A stretch of DNA of 64,000 bases from Ga0077527 sp032128415 (GTDB lineage Bacteria; Pseudomonadota; Gammaproteobacteria; Burkholderiales; SG8-41): positions 1 through 64,000 of the forward strand of contig JAQBGW010000134.1 of the NCBI GenBank assembly GCA_032128415.1. Reading direction: 5' to 3'. Below are positions 44,264-53,230 of the stretch, piece by piece (the first letter of the stretch is position 1; each line of letters starts with the position of its first letter). Below the pieces are notes generated by a model, which saw only the letters and a program-made list of their open reading frames with translations, did not search any database and was not told the origin of the DNA. Both the position numbers and the translations under genes were made by a program.

Positions 44264-46648
44264 TCACGCCGGCTTGCCCCCGCGCGCCAAATACAACCAG
44301 GTCTCAACCACCGTATCCGGATTCAATGACAGGCTCTCAATGCCCTCCTGCACCAGCCATTCAGCGAGATCAGGATGGTCCGAAGGCCCCTGTCCGCATA
44401 TCCCCACATATTTGTTGGCTTTACGGCAGGCCACGATCGCCAGATGCAACATGTGTTTGACTGCAGGATCCCGTTCATCGAAAGCGTCGGCAATGATTCC
44501 CGAATCACGATCGAGTGCGAGCGTCATTTGCGTCATGTCATTGGAGCCGATGGAGAAGCCGTCGAAATGCTCGAGAAACTGGTCGGCCAGAATGGCATTT
44601 GACGGAATCTCGCACATCATGATGATGCGCAATCCGTTTTTCCCGCGCTCCAGGCCATTTTCAGCCAACAGCTTCAGCACTTTTTTAGCCTCATCCACGG
44701 TACGGACGAACGGCACCATAATCTCGATGTTGGTCAGCCCCATTTCGTCGCGCACCTTTTTCATGGCGCGGCACTCCAGCTCAAAACAGTCCCGAAACTG
44801 CGCAGAAATGTAACGTGACGCACCGCGGAACCCAAGCATCGGGTTTTCCTCATGCGGCTCGTAGCGCGAACCTCCGGTCAGACTGGAATACTCGTTGGAT
44901 TTGAAATCCGACAACCGCACGATCACCGGTTTCGGCCAGAACGCTGCGCCCAGCGTGGACACGCCCTCAACCATTTTCTCAACATAAAAAGTGACCGGAT
45001 CCGTGTAACCGGCGCTGTGCTCCTCAACCGCGACTTTCAGATCGGCGCCGAGGTCCGGGTAAGCCAGCACTGCTTTGGGATGCACGCCAATCATGCGCGC
45101 GATAATGAACTCCAGCCGCGCCAGTCCGACACCCTCATTGGGCAGCCGCTGAAACTCGAATGCCAACTCCGGATTGCCCACGTTCATGGTAATTTTCACC
45201 GGACATGGCGGCATGCTCGACAACCTCAGGTCGATGACCTCGGCCTGCAACTCGCCGCGATAGACAAAGCCAGTGTCACCTTCCGCACACGAGACGGTTA
45301 CAGGCTTGGCCTCTTTCAGCACCTCAGTGGCATCGCCGCAGCCGACCACGGCAGGAATACCCAACTCACGTGCAATGATCGCTGCGTGGCAGGTGCGTCC
45401 ACCACGGTTGGTGACGATGGCCGATGCCCGTTTCATCACCGGCTCCCAGTCCGGATCGGTCATGTCGGTCACCAGCACGTCGCCCGGCTTGACGCGATCC
45501 ATTTCCGCAGCGCTCTTGATCAGGCGCACTGGGCCACTGCCGATGCGCTGCCCGATGGCACGCCCGGTTGTCAGCACCTCTGAACGCTCTTTCAACCGAT
45601 AGCGGCGCAGCGTATCCACTTTCTCGCTGGCTTTCACGGTTTCCGGCCGCGCTTGCAGGATATACAGCTTGCCGTCGTTGCCATCCCGGCCCCACTCGAT
45701 GTCCATCGGGCGCTGGTAATGCGCCTCAATGATCATCGCGTAGCGGGCGAGCTCATTGACTTCGTCATCAGTAATCGAAAATTTCCGGCGTTCTGACTCT
45801 GGAACTTCAATCGTCTGCACCGATTTACCGGCCTGGCGGTTTTCTGTAAAAATCATCCGCAACGCCTTTGAGCCCAGACCACGGCGCAGGATGGCACTTT
45901 TGCCTTCCTTCAAGCCGCGCTTATAAACATAAAATTCGTCCGGATTGACCTGCCCCTGCACCACGGTCTCACCCAGCCCGTAGGCCGAAGTAATAAACAC
46001 CACCTGATCAAAACCGGACTCGGTGTCCAGCGTAAACATAACGCCACTTGCCCCTTTATCGCTGCGTACCATGCGCTGCACTGCTGCAGACAGTGCCACT
46101 TCGTCGTGGGTAAATCCCTGGTGTACGCGATAGGAGATCGCACGATCGTTATAGAGCGACGCGAATACGTGCTTGATGGCTTCGAGCAGATTGTTCAAGC
46201 CGTGCACATTGAGATAGGTTTCCTGCTGCCCCGCGAATGATGCATCCGGGAGATCCTCGGCAGTCGCCGACGAGCGCACTGCAAAAGTCACATCGGCACC
46301 CGATTCCTTGACGAGCCGCGTATAGGCAACGTCTATGGCGGCGCGAAACGCTGCACTGAATTCCTGAGCAACGATCCAGCCGCGGATTTCCTTGCCGGCG
46401 GAAGTCAATGCCGACACATCGTCAGGGTTGAAACCGGCCAGCCGTTTGGATATGCGCGCGTCCAGCCCGCCTTCTCCAAGAAACTGGCGGTAGGCATCAG
46501 CCGTTGTCGCGAAACCGCCAGGAACGCGGACTCCCGCTCCTGCCAATTGGCTGATCATTTCGCCCAGCGACGCATTCTTTCCGCCCACCCGCGCCACATC
46601 ACTCATGCGCAACGCACCGAGTCCGATCACCAATTCCTTGCCGCTCAT
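44264..46648 (-). CDS. ppsA: Phosphoenolpyruvate synthase
   Basis: A 794-residue PEP synthase making PEP from pyruvate and ATP for gluconeogenesis. The ATP-binding N-terminal half has VGGKNASLGEM and VRSSATAEDLPDASFAGQQETYL. The phosphohistidine is His421 in GGRTCHAAI, with the regulatory Thr419 two residues before. The PEP-binding C-terminal barrel ends CGQGPSDHPDLAEWL. The start MSGKELVIG (46648) is preferred over a 50-codon longer frame that overlaps ppsR. Confidence 0.97.
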   Translation of the reverse strand: MSGKELVIGLGALRMSDVARVGGKNASLGEMISQLAGAGVRVPGGFATTADAYRQFLGEGGLDARISKRLAGFNPDDVSALTSAGKEIRGWIVAQEFSAAFRAAIDVAYTRLVKESGADVTFAVRSSATAEDLPDASFAGQQETYLNVHGLNNLLEAIKHVFASLYNDRAISYRVHQGFTHDEVALSAAVQRMVRSDKGASGVMFTLDTESGFDQVVFITSAYGLGETVVQGQVNPDEFYVYKRGLKEGKSAILRRGLGSKALRMIFTENRQAGKSVQTIEVPESERRKFSITDDEVNELARYAMIIEAHYQRPMDIEWGRDGNDGKLYILQARPETVKASEKVDTLRRYRLKERSEVLTTGRAIGQRIGSGPVRLIKSAAEMDRVKPGDVLVTDMTDPDWEPVMKRASAIVTNRGGRTCHAAIIARELGIPAVVGCGDATEVLKEAKPVTVSCAEGDTGFVYRGELQAEVIDLRLSSMPPCPVKITMNVGNPELAFEFQRLPNEGVGLARLEFIIARMIGVHPKAVLAYPDLGADLKVAVEEHSAGYTDPVTFYVEKMVEGVSTLGAAFWPKPVIVRLSDFKSNEYSSLTGGSRYEPHEENPMLGFRGASRYISAQFRDCFELECRAMKKVRDEMGLTNIEIMVPFVRTVDEAKKVLKLLAENGLERGKNGLRIIMMCEIPSNAILADQFLEHFDGFSIGSNDMTQMTLALDRDSGIIADAFDERDPAVKHMLHLAIVACRKANKYVGICGQGPSDHPDLAEWLVQEGIESLSLNPDTVVETWLYLARGGKPA

Positions 46649-46729
46649 GCAGATTCCTTGATTGTAAGTCTCGTCAAAAGGCGATATTTTACCGAATCCC
46701 CGCACCGGTTCCCTAGAGCCCCTAACATA

Positions 46730-47554
46730 ATGAGTGCACAACGCACCGCTTTTTTTGTATCTGACCGCACCGGCATCACTGCTGAAATGCTCGGCCACAG
46801 CCTGCTGACCCAGTTCGACGGCGTCCGCCTGAAGGAAATTACCGTTCCGTTCATCGACTCGACCGAAAAAGCGCGGAGCTTTGTCCGTCAGGTCAATGAC
46901 ACGGCCATCGCGGACGGCGTGAGACCCATTGTGATCAGCACGCTGGTCAATACCGATATTGCCGGCGTCGTCGCCACGGCCAACGCCTTATTCCTTGATT
47001 CTTTTGAGATTTTCATTGCCCCGCTCGAGCGCGAACTGGGCGTCAAGGCGTCCCATGCCATCGGGCGCTCGCATAATACCGACGACTTCGTGAACTATCA
47101 CCACCGCATCGAAGCGGTGAACTACGCACTGTCGCACGACGACGGTGTGTCCAAGCGCGATCTGAGCGAAGCCGAGATTATCCTGGTCGGCGTCTCCCGT
47201 TGCGGCAAGACACCAACCTGCCTGTATCTTGCCATGCAATACGGTATCCGTGCCGCGAATTATCCGCTGATTCCCGAAGATTTCAGTTCCATGCAATTAC
47301 CGGCTCAGATCAAAACGCTGCGAAGCCGGCTCTACGGCCTGACCATAAAGCCCAACCGGTTGCAGCAGATTCGCACCGAACGCCGGCCCGGCAGCAAGTA
47401 CGCCACACTCGACAACTGTGAATTCGAGGTTCGCGAAGCTCAAGCCCTGATGCGACAGGAAGGTATCCCCTATCTGGACGCTACCAGCAAGTCCGTCGAA
47501 GAACTCGCCACTACGATCCTGCAGGAAGCCAAACTCGAACGCCGTATTTACTGA
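46730..47554 (+). CDS. ppsR: PEP synthase regulatory protein (kinase/pyrophosphorylase)
   Basis: A 274-residue DUF299 protein. In related bacteria it inactivates PEP synthase by ADP-dependent phosphorylation of the Thr near the catalytic His and reverses this with Pi. It opens FFVSDRTGITAEMLGHSLL and has the P-loop ILVGVSRCGKTPTCLYLA. It is divergent from its target gene ppsA across 81 bases. Its stop overlaps the convergent methyltransferase stop by 7 bases. Confidence 0.95.
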   Translation: MSAQRTAFFVSDRTGITAEMLGHSLLTQFDGVRLKEITVPFIDSTEKARSFVRQVNDTAIADGVRPIVISTLVNTDIAGVVATANALFLDSFEIFIAPLERELGVKASHAIGRSHNTDDFVNYHHRIEAVNYALSHDDGVSKRDLSEAEIILVGVSRCGKTPTCLYLAMQYGIRAANYPLIPEDFSSMQLPAQIKTLRSRLYGLTIKPNRLQQIRTERRPGSKYATLDNCEFEVREAQALMRQEGIPYLDATSKSVEELATTILQEAKLERRIY

Positions 47555-48330
47555 TTCCTCAGCTGGCGAACGCGTTCGAACAGGCACACCGCGGCTGCAG
47601 CGCCGACATTCAGCGATTCAGCCTTTCCCGGCAGCGGGATCTGTACCGTCTCGTGAGCCAGCGCGGCGGCTGCCGCCGTCAGGCCGGCGCCCTCATTACC
47701 GAAAAGCATTGCCACGTCCCCAGACAGCTGTGCATCAAATACCGGCGTTCCGCGCCCCACGGCAGTAGCCAAGATGCGCCCGCTATATCTCTGTGCCAGT
47801 TGTTGCAAATCTGCGCCTTCAATAATCTGCACCGCAAAATGCGCACCCATGCCTGCACGCAATACCCGCGGCGACCAGGCATGAACTGAACGCGCTGAAA
47901 GACATACCGTCGGAATCGCAGCTGCTGCAGCAGAACGTAGTATGGAACCGAGATTCCCCGGATCCTGGATATCTTCCAGCCAAATACTGGCGCCGGTCAG
48001 TCGCTCGGGCATGGCAACCCGCGGCGTCGGCACCACAGCAATGATCCCGGTGGGTGTAGTCACCGACGACAATTCGCGAAATAAGGCATCCGACAGCAAC
48101 AGCGGCGTACCGGCGTGCAATGACGGCAGCAATTGCATGACTTCAGCGTTGTCAGCACCGCTGCGGCTCAGCACAATCTCCGCCGGGACACCGACCTGTT
48201 CGGCATAGGCTGATACGAGATGGATACCGTCAAGGATGGACATTCCCGCCGTGCGCCGCTCACGCGAAGACTGCGCCAGCTTCAGCAGCGCGCGAAACCG
48301 CGGATTATCAGCCGAAGTGATTATTTTCAT
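47548..48330 (-). CDS. TrmH/SpoU-family RNA methyltransferase
   Basis: A 260-residue SPOUT 2'-O-methyltransferase. The N-terminal substrate-binding domain has ITSADNPRFRALLKLAQSSRERR and LDGIHLVSAY. The knotted domain shows LEDIQDPGNLGSILRSAAAA, MLFGNEGAGL and VQIPLPGKAESLNVGAAAAVCLFE. The target rRNA or tRNA base is unknown. Its ATG overlaps the senA stop (ATGA), so it is translated with senA. Confidence 0.92.
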   Translation of the reverse strand: MKIITSADNPRFRALLKLAQSSRERRTAGMSILDGIHLVSAYAEQVGVPAEIVLSRSGADNAEVMQLLPSLHAGTPLLLSDALFRELSSVTTPTGIIAVVPTPRVAMPERLTGASIWLEDIQDPGNLGSILRSAAAAAIPTVCLSARSVHAWSPRVLRAGMGAHFAVQIIEGADLQQLAQRYSGRILATAVGRGTPVFDAQLSGDVAMLFGNEGAGLTAAAAALAHETVQIPLPGKAESLNVGAAAAVCLFERVRQLRNQ

Positions 48331-49667
48331 AGTGCGCAAGTGCGAAATCCGGCAAATACATCGCGTCGGTCTGGCGTATAGAAATTGCGCCAGGTATTGC
48401 GGATCAACTCCGCGCGCGTCGCGTGACAACCGCCGCGCAATACCTTGTGTGTGCCGAACCAGGGTTCAGAATATTCCGCATAGGGATCACGCACATATCC
48501 CGGATAAGGCTGAAACCAGTCCGCCGTCCATTCCCAGACATTGCCGATCATCTGGCGCACCCCCCAGGCACTGTCTCCTGCTGCACAAGCGTTGACGGAA
48601 ACACAACCACCTGCCACCCCGTACAGATTGGCCGTTGCCGCACTGGGCAGCACATTGCCCCAGGGAAAATGTCGTTTGACGCCTGACTGATCGGGTACCG
48701 TAGAAGCCGCATATTCCCACTCCGCCTCGCTGGGCAAGCGTCGTCCCGCCCAGCGACACCAGGCTTCCGCTTCGTACCAATTTACGTGCATGACGGGGGC
48801 GGCAAGCGGCAGCGGCTCCCAACGATCATAGATGCGGCATAGCCAGCCCGAGGCATCACGCCGCCAGTACACCGGCGCCGTCGCGGCTTGGCCCTTCACT
48901 GCCAGATTTTTCATCCACGCCAGGCCATCCTCGCTCCACCAATGCGGGTCAGTGTATCCGCCGGCATCGACAAATTCCGCGAACTGCGCATTGCTCACTG
49001 GTGCACGCGCCATGCTGAACGGTTGCACCTCAATCGCATGCCCCCATTTTTCATTGTCAAAAACAAAACCACAATCGGGCTGCGCACCCAATACAAACGC
49101 GCCACCACTGATGGCCACATCGCCTGCGCAGGCATCATCCTCGGGCAGCAACACCTGACGCACTCCCGGCGGCGCCGAGTAGCCCAGCGTCTGACGTGTG
49201 TAGGTCAGCGCCTCGCCATGCATTTCCTCATGCCAGGCACTCAGTTGCGCAAAATAACCGAGCGTCGCATCTGGTGTATCCCGCAACCGCTCCCCGACCG
49301 CTGTGCGTACCGACTGCAGATATTCCAGCGTCTGCGCAGGATTTGGCAGCGGCAGATTCCAGCGCGTCGCATGGGCTACACGTGCCGAGTCGTAACATTG
49401 ATCTGCGCCATCAAGCAGCGACGCACCTACTCCGTTATTGCTGTGACGGCGCAAGCACCAGTATTCCTGAAACCAGCCGATGTGACCCAGTTCCCACAAT
49501 GGCGGATTGACAATATTCAGACGGGCCCCCAACCATTGCCCGGTGGAGACATCGGCGACCAGGCCCAGCGTGCGGCGACGTGCCGCATCGAGCATGGCGT
49601 TCAGTTTGGCAGGGGTCGCTGAAGTTACGTTCACTGGAAATACATCCGCTGGCAGTGCATTGCGCAT
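48327..49667 (-). CDS. senA: Selenoneine synthase SenA (EgtB-like)
   Basis: A 446-residue non-heme iron enzyme of the EgtB superfamily. The DinB domain (about 15-165) has NPPLWELGHIGWFQE and the HX3HXE iron site (His146, His150, Glu152; His62 earlier). The FGE-sulfatase-like C-terminal domain (about 185-446) ends WRNFYTPDRRDVFAGFRTC. SenA forms the C-Se bond between hercynine and a selenosugar. I prefer SenA over EgtB because the partner senB is adjacent and divergent and no egtD is present, but this is from family memory. It overlaps the downstream methyltransferase gene by 4 bases. Confidence 0.83.
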   Translation of the reverse strand: MRNALPADVFPVNVTSATPAKLNAMLDAARRRTLGLVADVSTGQWLGARLNIVNPPLWELGHIGWFQEYWCLRRHSNNGVGASLLDGADQCYDSARVAHATRWNLPLPNPAQTLEYLQSVRTAVGERLRDTPDATLGYFAQLSAWHEEMHGEALTYTRQTLGYSAPPGVRQVLLPEDDACAGDVAISGGAFVLGAQPDCGFVFDNEKWGHAIEVQPFSMARAPVSNAQFAEFVDAGGYTDPHWWSEDGLAWMKNLAVKGQAATAPVYWRRDASGWLCRIYDRWEPLPLAAPVMHVNWYEAEAWCRWAGRRLPSEAEWEYAASTVPDQSGVKRHFPWGNVLPSAATANLYGVAGGCVSVNACAAGDSAWGVRQMIGNVWEWTADWFQPYPGYVRDPYAEYSEPWFGTHKVLRGGCHATRAELIRNTWRNFYTPDRRDVFAGFRTCAL

Positions 49668-49673
49668 GGCGCA

Positions 49674-49699
49674 TTGCAGTTTGTTATAGTCAACTGCAA
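49674..49699. promoter_or_regulatory. Inverted repeat in the senA-senB divergent spacer
   Basis: TTGCAGTT (49674-49681) and AACTGCAA (49692-49699) are perfect 8-bp arms with a 10-base spacer. They sit in the 53-base gap between the two divergent starts. The spacer holds TATAGT on the plus strand (49685-49690) and TATAAC on the minus strand, both -10-like. It looks like a shared operator or promoter. Confidence 0.5.
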
Positions 49700-49720
49700 G
49701 TGTATCCGGATCACTGCTCC

Positions 49721-50674
49721 ATGAACATTGCCCTCGTTACGCCTGCAGGCCCGCGATCCCGTTACGGCAATCGCAACACTGCCGTGCGCTGGGCGCACAT
49801 GCTGCGCGCACACGGTCACTACGTCACTGTGCAGGAATCCTGGAATGGACGCGCCGCCGATCTGTTGCTGGCACTGCACGCCCGCCGCAGCCATGACTCG
49901 ATCGTGCGATTTGCCGAACGTTTTCCCGAACGCCCGCTGATTGTCACACTGACCGGCACTGATCTTTATCGCGATATTCGCTCCGACGTCAATGCCCAGG
50001 AATCGCTGGAACTCGCCACCCGCCTCATTGTCCTGCAGGATCAGGGATTGCTGGAATTACCGCAGCGTTTACGCCGCAAGACCAGCGTTGTGTACCAGTC
50101 CTGCGACCCCATTAAGCGCCTGCCGCTGCTGGATAACTGCTTTGAAATCGTCGTCAGCGGGCATCTGCGGGCCGAAAAAGATCCATTCCGCACCGCGGCT
50201 GCATTGCAGTATCTGCCGCAGGACAGCCGTATCCGCATTACTCACATCGGCGGTGCCCGCACTCCCGAATTCGCCGCAACCGCGCGCCAGTGGATGAAGC
50301 GTGAGCAGCGTTATCGCTGGTTGGGCGAAGTCACACACCGGCGCGCATTAAAAGTGCTTGCGCGCTGCCGTGCCATGATCATCAGTTCGTTGATGGAAGG
50401 CGGGGCCAATGTGGTCAGCGAAGCGCTGGTCGCCCGGACACCGGTCATCGCATCACGCATATCCGGCAATGCCGGTCTGCTTGGCGTTGACTATCGCGGC
50501 TATTTTCCGGTGGGCAATGCACGCGCTCTGGCGCGATTGCTCACAAAAATTGAATCGGAACCGCGGTTTCTCACCACACTGCGCCAGCAGTGTGCGGCGC
50601 GGCGCAAACGCATCACCCCGGCCCGTGAACGCAATGCGCTGCTGCACATTGTTGCCGACGCAGCGTACACGTGA
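49721..50674 (+). CDS. senB: Selenosugar synthase SenB (TIGR04348-type glycosyltransferase)
   Basis: A 317-residue GT-B fold glycosyltransferase-like protein. The opening NIALVTPAGPRSRYGNRNTAVRWA is typical of the TIGR04348 family, shown to make 1-seleno-N-acetylglucosamine from UDP-GlcNAc and selenophosphate. The GT4-like GHLRAEKDP is at 147-155. The EX7E motif (Glu226, Glu234) lies in EGGANVVSEAL. It is divergent from senA and convergent with rnhB. The usual third gene, a selD-like senC, is not in this window. Confidence 0.85.
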   Translation: MNIALVTPAGPRSRYGNRNTAVRWAHMLRAHGHYVTVQESWNGRAADLLLALHARRSHDSIVRFAERFPERPLIVTLTGTDLYRDIRSDVNAQESLELATRLIVLQDQGLLELPQRLRRKTSVVYQSCDPIKRLPLLDNCFEIVVSGHLRAEKDPFRTAAALQYLPQDSRIRITHIGGARTPEFAATARQWMKREQRYRWLGEVTHRRALKVLARCRAMIISSLMEGGANVVSEALVARTPVIASRISGNAGLLGVDYRGYFPVGNARALARLLTKIESEPRFLTTLRQQCAARRKRITPARERNALLHIVADAAYT

Positions 50675-50692
50675 AATCGTAAGTCGTTGTTT

Positions 50693-51265
50693 TTATTTAC
50701 TTTTTTTAATCGCGGCGCGTACCGGCGCGAAGCTGCTCCGGTGTGCTGGTGTCGGTCCCAAGCGCTGCAAAGCAGCCATGTGGAATGCAGTGCCATAGCC
50801 CTTATGCCGGTCAAACCCATAACCGGGAAATGCATCGTGCAATTCCAGCATCACCGCATCGCGGGCCACCTTGGCCAGTATCGAAGCGGCAGAGATAGCC
50901 GGCACGGTCGCATCACCCTTCACAATGGCGCGTGCCGGCATGGCAACTTTCGGGCAATACAAACCATCGACCAGAATCTGCGCCGGCGGCGTATTTAACT
51001 GCTGCACTGCGCGCTGCATGGCCAGCAAACTGGCTTGCAGGATATTCAGCGTATCGATTTCTTCCACGGTGGCGCTGGCGACTGCCCAACATACTGCGCA
51101 ATTGCGAATTTCATTGGCGAGTTGCTCACGACGTCGTGCCGACAATTTTTTGGAGTCGGCAAGACCCGACAGCGGCGGCGGATCCACAAGCATAACCGCA
51201 GCCGCAAACACCGGCCCCGCCAACGGCCCGCGTCCTGCTTCATCAACACCGCAGACCAGACGCAC
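50693..51265 (-). CDS. rnhB: Ribonuclease HII
   Basis: A 190-residue RNase H2-type enzyme that nicks DNA at embedded ribonucleotides. Active-site motifs are CGVDEAGRGPLAGPVFAAAV (Asp, Glu, at 5-24) and LVDGLYCP (third Asp). The start is one base past the lpxB stop, so it is the distal gene of the lipid A run. Confidence 0.96.
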   Translation of the reverse strand: MRLVCGVDEAGRGPLAGPVFAAAVMLVDPPPLSGLADSKKLSARRREQLANEIRNCAVCWAVASATVEEIDTLNILQASLLAMQRAVQQLNTPPAQILVDGLYCPKVAMPARAIVKGDATVPAISAASILAKVARDAVMLELHDAFPGYGFDRHKGYGTAFHMAALQRLGPTPAHRSSFAPVRAAIKKSK

Positions 51266-51266
51266 G

Positions 51267-52439
51267 TCAGCTTACCGGGGCCGTCAGATACGGCAGCACT
51301 GCATCGGCTGCACGCTCAGCAGCATCGTGACGCAGTTCCTGCGCCATCACCGCAAAGCGCTCCTCAATGGCACGTCGTCGAGGCTGATCGCGGAGTAACT
51401 CAATCACTGCATTCGCCAGAGCATCTGGTGTCGCAGCGCCCTGCAGCAATTCCGGCACGACGAATTCTCCAGCCAGAATGTTGGGCAGCCCCACCCACGG
51501 CTGGTAGCGCCGGATACACATCATCCACCAACTCAGACGCGGCATCTTATAGGTGATAACCATGGGTCGCTGCAACAAAGCTGCTTCCAGCGTGGCGGTT
51601 CCGGAGGCCAGCAAAACCACGTCTGCTGCAGCCATGGCTTCGTGGGCATGGGCGAACAACAGCGTGATGTTCAATTCACCTTGCACCCGCCGGTAGAGTG
51701 CGGCCTCAAACAATTCCCGGGTCTGGCGATTGAGCAGTGGCACCAGCAGACGCACGCCTTCCACAGCGCCAGCAATTTTTTCTGCGGTCGCCACGAACAG
51801 ATCGGCCATCGCCTGCAATTCGCTGACCCTACTGCCCGGCAACAACGCGACCACGGGCACGGCCAGCGGCAGGCGCAGTTCGGTACGCGCTTCTGCGCGC
51901 GACGGCATCTTGGCCAATTGATCGGCGAGCGGATGGCCCACATAACTGACTGGCACGCCGGCCCGCTCATAAATGGCGGCCTCAAAGGGAAAGACCGTCA
52001 GCATGCGCGAAACCGCACGACGTATCTTGCCGATGCGCCCCCCGCGCCAGGCCCAGATCGACGGACTGACATAATGCACGGTGGGAATGCCGGCATTCTT
52101 CAATGCCAATTCCAGGTCCAGATTGAAATCTGGCGCATCCACACCAATAAACACAACCGGGCGTTCCGCAAGAAACCGGCGCTTCAATTCGCGACGTATG
52201 CCAACGATCTCTCGATAGTGCCACAGCACCTCGACATAACCCCGGACCGACAGTTTATCCAGCGGAAACCACGAGTGAACACCGGCAGCAGCCATCTTTG
52301 GCCCACCAATCCCGACAAATCGGGCGCGCGGGATGCGCTGTCGCAAGGCCTGCACCAGTGCGCCGCCGAGCAGATCGCCCGATGGCTCCCCCGCGACGAT
52401 GCCGATCAGTGGACCGGTGGAAGAATGATCATCCGTCAC
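51267..52439 (-). CDS. lpxB: Lipid-A-disaccharide synthase
   Basis: A 390-residue GT19 enzyme joining lipid X and UDP-diacylglucosamine in lipid A synthesis. It opens IGIVAGEPSGDLLGGALV and contains VDAPDFNL, LLPGSRVSEL and VITYKMPRLSWWM. The start is probably GTG at 52439 (GTG-ACG-GAT), 5 bases after the lpxA stop; an ATG further up at 52538 would overlap lpxA by 94 bases and adds non-family sequence. Confidence 0.95.
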   Translation of the reverse strand: MTDDHSSTGPLIGIVAGEPSGDLLGGALVQALRQRIPRARFVGIGGPKMAAAGVHSWFPLDKLSVRGYVEVLWHYREIVGIRRELKRRFLAERPVVFIGVDAPDFNLDLELALKNAGIPTVHYVSPSIWAWRGGRIGKIRRAVSRMLTVFPFEAAIYERAGVPVSYVGHPLADQLAKMPSRAEARTELRLPLAVPVVALLPGSRVSELQAMADLFVATAEKIAGAVEGVRLLVPLLNRQTRELFEAALYRRVQGELNITLLFAHAHEAMAAADVVLLASGTATLEAALLQRPMVITYKMPRLSWWMMCIRRYQPWVGLPNILAGEFVVPELLQGAATPDALANAVIELLRDQPRRRAIEERFAVMAQELRHDAAERAADAVLPYLTAPVS

Positions 52440-52444
52440 GGCCG

Positions 52445-53224
52445 TCAGCGGATGATGCCGCGACCGGGCGTAGCGATAAACTGCGCCAGCGGCAACAGCG
52501 CAGCCTCCGTTTGCGCTGCGGCCACTATCTGCGAGCACGCCTGATCGAATGACAGCCCGGATTTGTACAGTGTTTTGTAGGCGCGCTTGATGCCGGCAAT
52601 GGCGTCGGCGGAAAATCCACGTCGTTTGAGACCCTCAGAATTGATGCCATGCGGTTCCGCGGCATTGCCGGAGGCCGTCACGAATGGCGGCAAATCCTGC
52701 AGCAGGATGGTCCCCATAGCGGTAATACTGTGTGCACCAATGCGGCAATATTGATGGACAACCGTAAAGCCACCAAGGATCGCGAAGTCGTCGACATGCA
52801 CATGACCGGCGAGTTGAGCGTTATTGGCAAAAATTGTATCGCTGCCGATCTGGCAATCATGGGCGAGATGCACATAAGCCATGATCCAGTTGCGATTGCC
52901 GACACGAGTCACACCACCGTCCTGCACCGTGCCACGATTGAAAGTGCAAAATTCGCGCACGGTATTGTCATCGCCGATTTCGAGTCGCGTCGGCTCTCCG
53001 GCGTACTTCATGTCCTGCGGCGATTCACCAATGGAAGAGAACTGGTAAAACTTGTTGCGCGCACCGATCCGCGTATGCGGTCCAATCACCACATGCGGCC
53101 CGATGCGGGTCGCCGGGCCGATTTCAGTATCAGCTCCGACAATCGAATAAGCGCCGACCTCGACATCCGGCGCCAAGCGCGCCTGAGGGTCGATGATCGC
53201 TGTGGAATGGATGCGTGCCGGCAC
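52445..53224 (-). CDS. lpxA: UDP-N-acetylglucosamine O-acyltransferase
   Basis: A 259-residue left-handed beta-helix acyltransferase, first step of lipid A synthesis. Hexapeptide repeats fill residues 1-185 (IHSTAIIDPQARLAPDVEVG, IGPHVVIGPHTRIG). The catalytic His region is HLAHDCQIGSDTIFANNAQLAGHVHVDD. The helical C-terminus starts GLKRRGFSADAI. It lies 6 bases after fabZ. Confidence 0.97.
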   Translation of the reverse strand: MPARIHSTAIIDPQARLAPDVEVGAYSIVGADTEIGPATRIGPHVVIGPHTRIGARNKFYQFSSIGESPQDMKYAGEPTRLEIGDDNTVREFCTFNRGTVQDGGVTRVGNRNWIMAYVHLAHDCQIGSDTIFANNAQLAGHVHVDDFAILGGFTVVHQYCRIGAHSITAMGTILLQDLPPFVTASGNAAEPHGINSEGLKRRGFSADAIAGIKRAYKTLYKSGLSFDQACSQIVAAAQTEAALLPLAQFIATPGRGIIR

Positions 53225-53230
53225 AGTCGT

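Noticed and set aside
48327..49667. Ergothioneine synthase EgtB
   Set aside because: No egtD or other ergothioneine gene is present, and the divergent neighbour is SenB-like, so SenA is the better reading; EgtB is not fully excluded.
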